This document shows positions 59,101 to 64,000 of a DNA stretch of 64,000 nucleotides, piece after piece. The notes beneath the pieces are model-generated. The model had not been told where the DNA came from, ran no database searches, and saw only the letters and a program-made list of their open reading frames with translations. The position numbers and the translations under genes are program-made. Numbering within the stretch: the stretch's first letter is position 1; the number at the start of each line of letters is the position of its first letter. The stretch is from Helicoverpa zea (lineage: Eukaryota; Arthropoda; Insecta; Lepidoptera; Noctuidae). Where the stretch lies: NCBI RefSeq assembly GCF_022581195.2, contig NC_061456.1, positions 7,132,501 through 7,196,500 on the forward strand. The letters are read 5' to 3'.

Positions 59101-60054
59101 GAGAAGCCCACATCTAAGGAAGGAGAGAAACCTGAGTCGAAGGAAGGTGAAAAGCCTACACCCAAGGAAGGAGAGAAACCTGAGTCAAAGGAAGGTGAAA
59201 AGCCCACACCTAAGGAAGGAGAGAAGCCTACACCTAAGGAAGGCGAGAAGTCTACTCCTAAGGAAGGCGGGAAGTCTGCTCCTAAGGATATTGAGAAGCC
59301 AGCACCTAAGGAAGGCGAGAAGCCTACACCTAAGGAAGGAGAGAAACCTGAGTTGAAGGAAGGTGAAAAGCCTACACCCAAGGAAGGAGAGACACCTACG
59401 CCTAAGGAAGGCGAGAAGTCTACTCCTAAGGATATTGAGAAGCCAGCACCTAAGGAAGGCGAGAAGCCTACACCTAAGGAAGGAGAAAAGCCTACACCTA
59501 AAGAAGGAGAAAAACCTACGCCCAAGGAAGGCGAGAAGCCTACACCAAAGGAAGCTGAGAAGCCTACACCTAAGGATGATAATAAGCCTGCACCAAAGGA
59601 TGGTGAGAAACCTGCATCTAAAGAAGGAGAGAAACCTGCTACATCTGCAAAGGAAGCACAAAACATATCAAAACAAGCCGTAGATGTTGTTCAAGACGCT
59701 AAAGTGTCTGCCAAAGGTGCGGTTCAGTCTGCTATGGAAGCGCTGCAAACTGCGGAGAAGGTTATAAAATCTATAAATAGAAAGCGTGCAGAAGGAGATA
59801 ATATGTCTGACAAAGACACGATAGCACATGCACAGTTAGCTAAGAACGCTGCCAAAGAGGCGCTGCAAGCGGCTCAAGTTGTTGGTAACGCTGCTGAAGC
59901 AGCAGAGAAAGCCGCGAACGAGGCTGTCATTTTAGCTCAGTCGCTGCCCACAGTGTCTGAAAATTCTCCAAGTGATCCACCAAAGAAACCAGAAGATAAT
60001 AAGGCTCCTGTAGATGATAAGTCTCACAAAGAAGTACCACCAAAAGCTGCGTAA
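56109..60054 (+). CDS. RR-1 cuticular protein with giant EGEKPTPK repeat tail (gene 7)
   Basis: Exons 56109-56263, 56517-56702 and 57216-60054 join in frame to 1059 residues. MLLKIFCLCSVVACVVSA is the signal peptide. The RR-1 domain spans about 48-130: DGKYKFSYETGNGIKREE, an acidic insert with one Cys (SDCSNEGGEDDDSDE), GSYSYTAPDGTLISVKY, then IADENGFRPVGNHINLGP. Residues about 131-316 are a charged His/Lys/Ser/Glu linker with degenerate repeats. Residues 317-924 are about 76 copies of an octapeptide with consensus EGEKPTPK, without any length change. Residues 925-1059 are Ala-rich and probably helical, ending PPKAA. Ordinary RR-1 proteins are 100-250 residues, so this is exceptional. Known: RR-1 binds chitin. 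Inferred: the tail is a disordered, elastic or hydrating polyampholyte in the matrix. Poly(A) signal AATAAA at 60173. Confidence 0.92.
57823..59646 (+). repeat. Coding minisatellite, 24 bp unit x ~76
   Basis: Units of 24 bp (for example GAAGGAGAGAAGCCTACACC followed by TAAG) are repeated about 76 times over 1824 bp with no frame-breaking indel. Common variants at the peptide level are PESK, STPK, PAPK and PSPK for the second half, and KGE, EAE and ESE for the first half. Higher-order copies are visible: a 7-8 unit block starts at 58597, 58789 and 58957 (spacing 192 and 168 bp), and a block beginning GATATTGAGAAG starts at 59287 and 59431 (144 bp). The opposite strand is also open for 627 codons, a by-product of the repeat. 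Confidence 0.97.
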
Positions 60055-60172
60055 ATAGTGACGATACCGAAGTAAACATCAAACGATACTGGACACACGG
60101 TCTTGAACTCGGCCAAAAGCTATTGTTACGGGTTATTTATTTTAAATTGTTATGTCTGTTGTATAAAAATGA

Positions 60173-60178
60173 AATAAA
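60173..60178 (+). terminator. Poly(A) signal of gene 7
   Basis: AATAAA 119 nt past the stop codon of gene 7. Confidence 0.7.
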
Positions 60179-61046
60179 AATGTGATATTATGTTTTCTAA
60201 GTCAACGATTAGTCTATTTATTGCTGACGAATTATTTTTAAGAAAATACATCTAACTTGTTGCAATGTTATTTTCTTCTATTATTATAAATACAATAATA
60301 TTCGAGTAAGAAATCAGAGAGCCTTTAAGATTATCGACCACGGCAATTATTGAGGAAGGAGGTAACAATGCAAGTTATATTAAAGTGTAAAAGTGTTCGC
60401 TGATATAGTGCACTCTAACGCCTACTACTTTATACGTGTGATTTTGCTTAAACCAGCTATATTGAAATTACCGCTAGGCGCTTGAATATTTGAAATTAAA
60501 AGAGCTCCGTATATAAGAGAATCAACTTACCTAATGGAATGTTGGTATTTCAATCATTCTAACGTAGACGTAGTTGATGATAGTAGGCATAGTATAGTAT
60601 AGTACAAGAGTACTGCACAGACAATAGCTATTATGCGGCATCTGCATTATGCGATTCAATGGTTTATGCCGTCATTACTCTACCTTTAAATACAAGGCTG
60701 AGGATATAACTAGAAGTTATTTAATATAGTCAGTTAAGTTCCGCCTGTGATGGTAATATTTTCAATACAGGTTTTATACCTCGCTCTACTTCTTTTTACA
60801 AACTGTCAAAATGACCTGAAATTTTGTGACAACTGGAATAGAGAGCAGGTAATCATGCTTGCACTTTGTAGTTTGAATAACTTTGCATAATAATATATTA
60901 TGTAGGTATTAAGTGTAAGTATATAGTTATTGTAATAAGTAAATGAGTATTCAATCATGAAATAGGAAATGATAGTAATCATTTTAAAATATAGGTAATG
61001 TACTAATATTAATGCTATAGATAGAGTCTAGGTAAATTAAACTGCA

Positions 61047-61229
61047 GCCAGTTTCTTCATCAAAAGTTAAAGCCAAAGTAAAAGTCAAAGTAATGTCTAA
61101 AGTAAAAGTAACGGTTAAATTAAATTTTTCTATGAATTTTGCTGTCACTTTAGCCTTGAAAAAACGAATTTGACCGTTACTTTAACTTTAGACATTACTT
61201 TAACTTTAACTTTTGATGAAGAAACTGGC
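61047..61229. repeat. Imperfect long inverted repeat (foldback)
   Basis: Left arm 61047-61121 and right arm 61166-61229 pair through GCCAGTTTCTTCATCAAAAG, AAAGTAATGTCTAAAGT and AAAGTAACGGT, with about 10 extra bases in the left arm made of AAAGT-like units. The loop is about 44 bp. It looks like a small foldback transposon or MITE remnant. Confidence 0.8.
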
Positions 61230-62449
61230 CGTAAGTGTCTACAATATTTATGTAGCGATAAATATGCCTATAAAAAGAAAGAAAGTACTACGCGAATTCT
61301 AATACTCCTTGCGTGCAGTACAGAGCAATGCAAATTGAAATATCAGTTCAATTAAATGTCAAGATCAGTTCAAGTGTTCGACGCATAGCGCGGAGAAGCG
61401 TTCCTCCTCTCACTTTTGTTGTGAAATCAATGACTTTAATATTAGGTGTATCTACTGATACAGTTTTGTTTTGAACACAATTTCCTTCGGTGTTGACATT
61501 TTTGGTGTAAATAATGTACACTTATACTATAATGAAGAAAGTCATTACAATGTTACATTATCGCTGATTTGCAGACACAAATTTTATCCGGTTATGGGAA
61601 ATTAGTTTATAGTTCCCCAAAGTCGTGGTTAAAGCTGCAAGAAACGGCTATTGTATATGGATGTCCGTAGATGTGGGTCTTGCAACAGTTTTATCCAAGT
61701 CTAATGCCAACAATTTGATTCATCAATCTAGCCGTTCGATCGACCCACATTCCGCCATGATGCATTAAAAGTTGTTTGCTAAAAAGACAGCCTCGACGAA
61801 GATATATTTTAGAGCAACTTCGAATTATGTATATCGATGTCCTAAAGTAAAAACCAACGGTATGTAGGCTCTAGACTAGAAGGTAGGTTCAGCTTGATAC
61901 GAAGATACTTCTAAGAAAACTCTTTGATGCCTTGACTAAAAACCCAAAAATAAAAAAAGTTGTTAGTAGGTACATAAATATGCAGTAATTTCTGAACTTC
62001 AAATCTGAAATCAAAGAAGGTATAAAAAGTAATCATAAAAATATTAATGAACAGTACTTTGAACTTACAAAGATACTAGTGAATTGTTGGATCGTATTAT
62101 TTAACTTATCGATACAGATTCGAAATATGTAATTACAGAAAAGCAAGCAAGCATGCACTAGACATTAGTATACGATCAAGTTTAGTTGCTTTGCCGGTCT
62201 AACGTATAAGGTAAATAGGTGGGTATGCTACTAGTTTCTTTTTACATTTTTGTCTAAACTAGACTACATTTCCTTCTAGACACTAATTGATGGTCTTTGC
62301 ATCTTATGGTAAATAGTTTTGAAATTGAACTTGTGTTTCTTTGAATAACCCTCTAATATGAATAAGAATGAATAGACTAGATTTTCACAAGTTAAAACAA
62401 TATTAGGTTTACTCGTGTATTCATTAAATAGATGCTATAAACTATCATC

Positions 62450-62515
62450 ATCATCAGCCTATCGCAGTCCACTGCTGGACATAGGTGGCAGGATGGTCCT
62501 CGTATAAAGTCCAAG
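62450..62515 (+). repeat. Fragment of a common lepidopteran repeat
   Basis: CATCATCAGCCTATCGCAGT followed by CCACTGCTGGACATAGG is the signature of a widespread moth repeat. A related piece flanks the LINE at 25172-25220 and 26332-26360. Confidence 0.6.
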
Positions 62516-64000
62516 GGAAATACAAATAATAGACATCAATTTATTCAGAGTACTTCTATCATCAGACTTTGTAACGAAGAACACCTACCTACAGTAAGCA
62601 TGGTATCTAAACCTACATTCCCATTACAGTTTTTACAACTGTATCTAGTACAAGCTTACATAAGCAAAACGCCTCGAGACATCCTATGTTACAATTTTAC
62701 TTTCTCCGTTTAGTGTCCATTTGTCTCCGCATATTGTTCTCGGTATTTATGTAATTCTTTGAATCATCCAATTCTTAATGTGCAATAGTAATCAATCAAG
62801 TCTTAATATTTGACGACTTTTTCGTAAGCATTTAATCTTAGCAGACAGTAATAAATTGTTGATTGTGTCATATAATTTTATTTGGCACTAAAACTTGGAA
62901 CTAAATATGAGCAATAAGACTAAGAATAACGTTGACGTGTACCTATTGGTTCCTTATAAATGTGGCCGACACAGCTTGTACGTATATGAATACCTAGTTC
63001 ATCAAAGAGAATGTGTACACCCATGAAGTAAGATCGGAACTTATTTTAAGAACGAGTCGTTTCCAGCAGGTGATCTGGTTTAAACGTTATTTATTTTTGT
63101 AAATACATATGTACATAAAGTAATAAAGGCATTGTTTCAATAAGGGCACAAGTTCAATGATCTTCTAAAGGTCTGCACAAAACACGTACGGCCGAAGATG
63201 CAATTTACTAGGTGACTATAAATAATATTGACATTTATTTTATAAGTGAATCATAATTATGTAGGTATAAGACATTTCTAATTTTATACTATACATATGC
63301 TCGATTACGAAGATTTTTTTTAGATACCTTTTTTTAATATTCACAAGCAGCCTGCATCATCCAAATTATAATGTAGGTTGTGTTGCAAACCTGTCCATCT
63401 CATAACTCTCACCTTTTGGCCCCAGTCTATCAATAAAATCGTAACATTTTTGAAGATGATGCAGAAGAATGCAACTATTACTAGGTTGTTTAATTGAGCA
63501 ATCACACAGAGAAGATAGCAAATCAAAAATCAGAATGGTTTCCTAATAAGTCTGGCTATTCACATAAGTAGATGTATAATGCATACTTTTTTGTCGTTCA
63601 AGAATTTCTGTAGTCTATGCTAAAATATTTCGTACGGGATACTTATCTTTTGATCATCGTCTCACGCAAATAATGGGCTATTGATAAAAACGGTTCACTT
63701 ATTAATCGCCGTACACTATAGGTTAGCTAATATGTGAATACTCTGCTACTGTTAGTTTCAAAGAAAAGAAAAACACTATTTGAATTAAATACGTGTGAAT
63801 GAAATCATTAGTATAATCCTGCTTCTGTATTTAAATAATTAATAGTATAATTAAAGAAATGTATACGCATTAATAAATTACAATGTATTAATTTCAAATG
63901 AGATTTATCCGCGCTTGATCAATTAAATACGTGAGTAAAATTCATTATACGTTTTCTACGGCATTGAGCTATGTCATTGTCAAAGTTAGCGGTAAGTTAT

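Larger units (their letters stand above)
60179..64000. other. Downstream intergenic, no gene recognised
   Basis: AT-rich to the end of the window. The only structure found is the inverted repeat at 61047-61229 and a short piece of a common lepidopteran repeat at 62450-62515. Open frames here are 61 codons or less and unsupported. Confidence 0.6.

Noticed and set aside
57923..59356. Plus-strand alternative frames reading LHLRKERS-type repeats
   Set aside because: Frame-shifted shadows of the EGEKPTPK array. The frame used continues the RR-1 domain from exon 2 without interruption.
57783..59666. 627-codon open frame on the minus strand, rich in FSPSLGVG repeats
   Set aside because: It is the antisense of the 24 bp coding repeat. 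A repeat whose length is a multiple of three and that has no stop in one reverse frame stays open automatically. It has no signal peptide, splice signals or promoter of its own.

Overview
The window reads as moth (Lepidoptera, probably noctuoid) nuclear DNA. It is AT-rich, with small split genes bearing GT-AG introns, TATA-driven promoters and many lepidopteran-type transposable elements (tRNA-headed SINEs, R1- and RTE-type LINE fragments, a Penelope-like element, Harbinger-like MITEs). This assignment comes from recognising families by eye; no search was run.

The main content is a cluster of seven secreted cuticle-type genes, which I assembled exon by exon from splice sites and frame. In order they are: (1) 7304-9240 (+), a secreted DDGKY/Gly-rich/collagen-like protein with no chitin-binding motif; (2) 13396-16850 (+), an LCP-30-like RR-1 cuticular protein; (3) 18787-19734 (+) and (4) 27741-28642 (+), a paralogous RR-1 pair; (5) 42080-51425 (+), an RR-1 protein with a 5.8 kb first intron; (6) 53651-55538 (-), an RR-1 protein with a long dibasic-rich N-terminal extension; (7) 56109-60054 (+), an RR-1 protein joined to about 76 copies of an EGEKPTPK octapeptide and an Ala-rich helical tail. 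Genes 6 and 7 are divergent, with 570 bp between their start codons. RR-1 proteins bind chitin in the extracellular matrix made by epidermis, so the cluster probably builds flexible cuticle.

The stretches between genes are mostly TE-derived or featureless. At 3844-5545 a Penelope-like insertion forms a near-perfect inverted dimer flanked by a 13 bp target duplication. The 20.4-27.2 kb interval between genes 3 and 4 is a TE nest: two Harbinger-like MITEs (one still carrying a MADF-domain fragment), a three-copy CRE-containing tandem repeat, an R1-type LINE fragment and a complete SINE. From 28.7 to 42.0 kb no gene could be found. The last 3.9 kb is also empty apart from repeats.

The strongest candidate for something undescribed is gene 7: a chitin-binding RR-1 domain carrying a 608-residue, strictly in-frame, titin-PEVK-like polyampholyte. 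Gene 6 (prohormone-like dibasic extension) and gene 1 (collagen-like secreted protein) come next.
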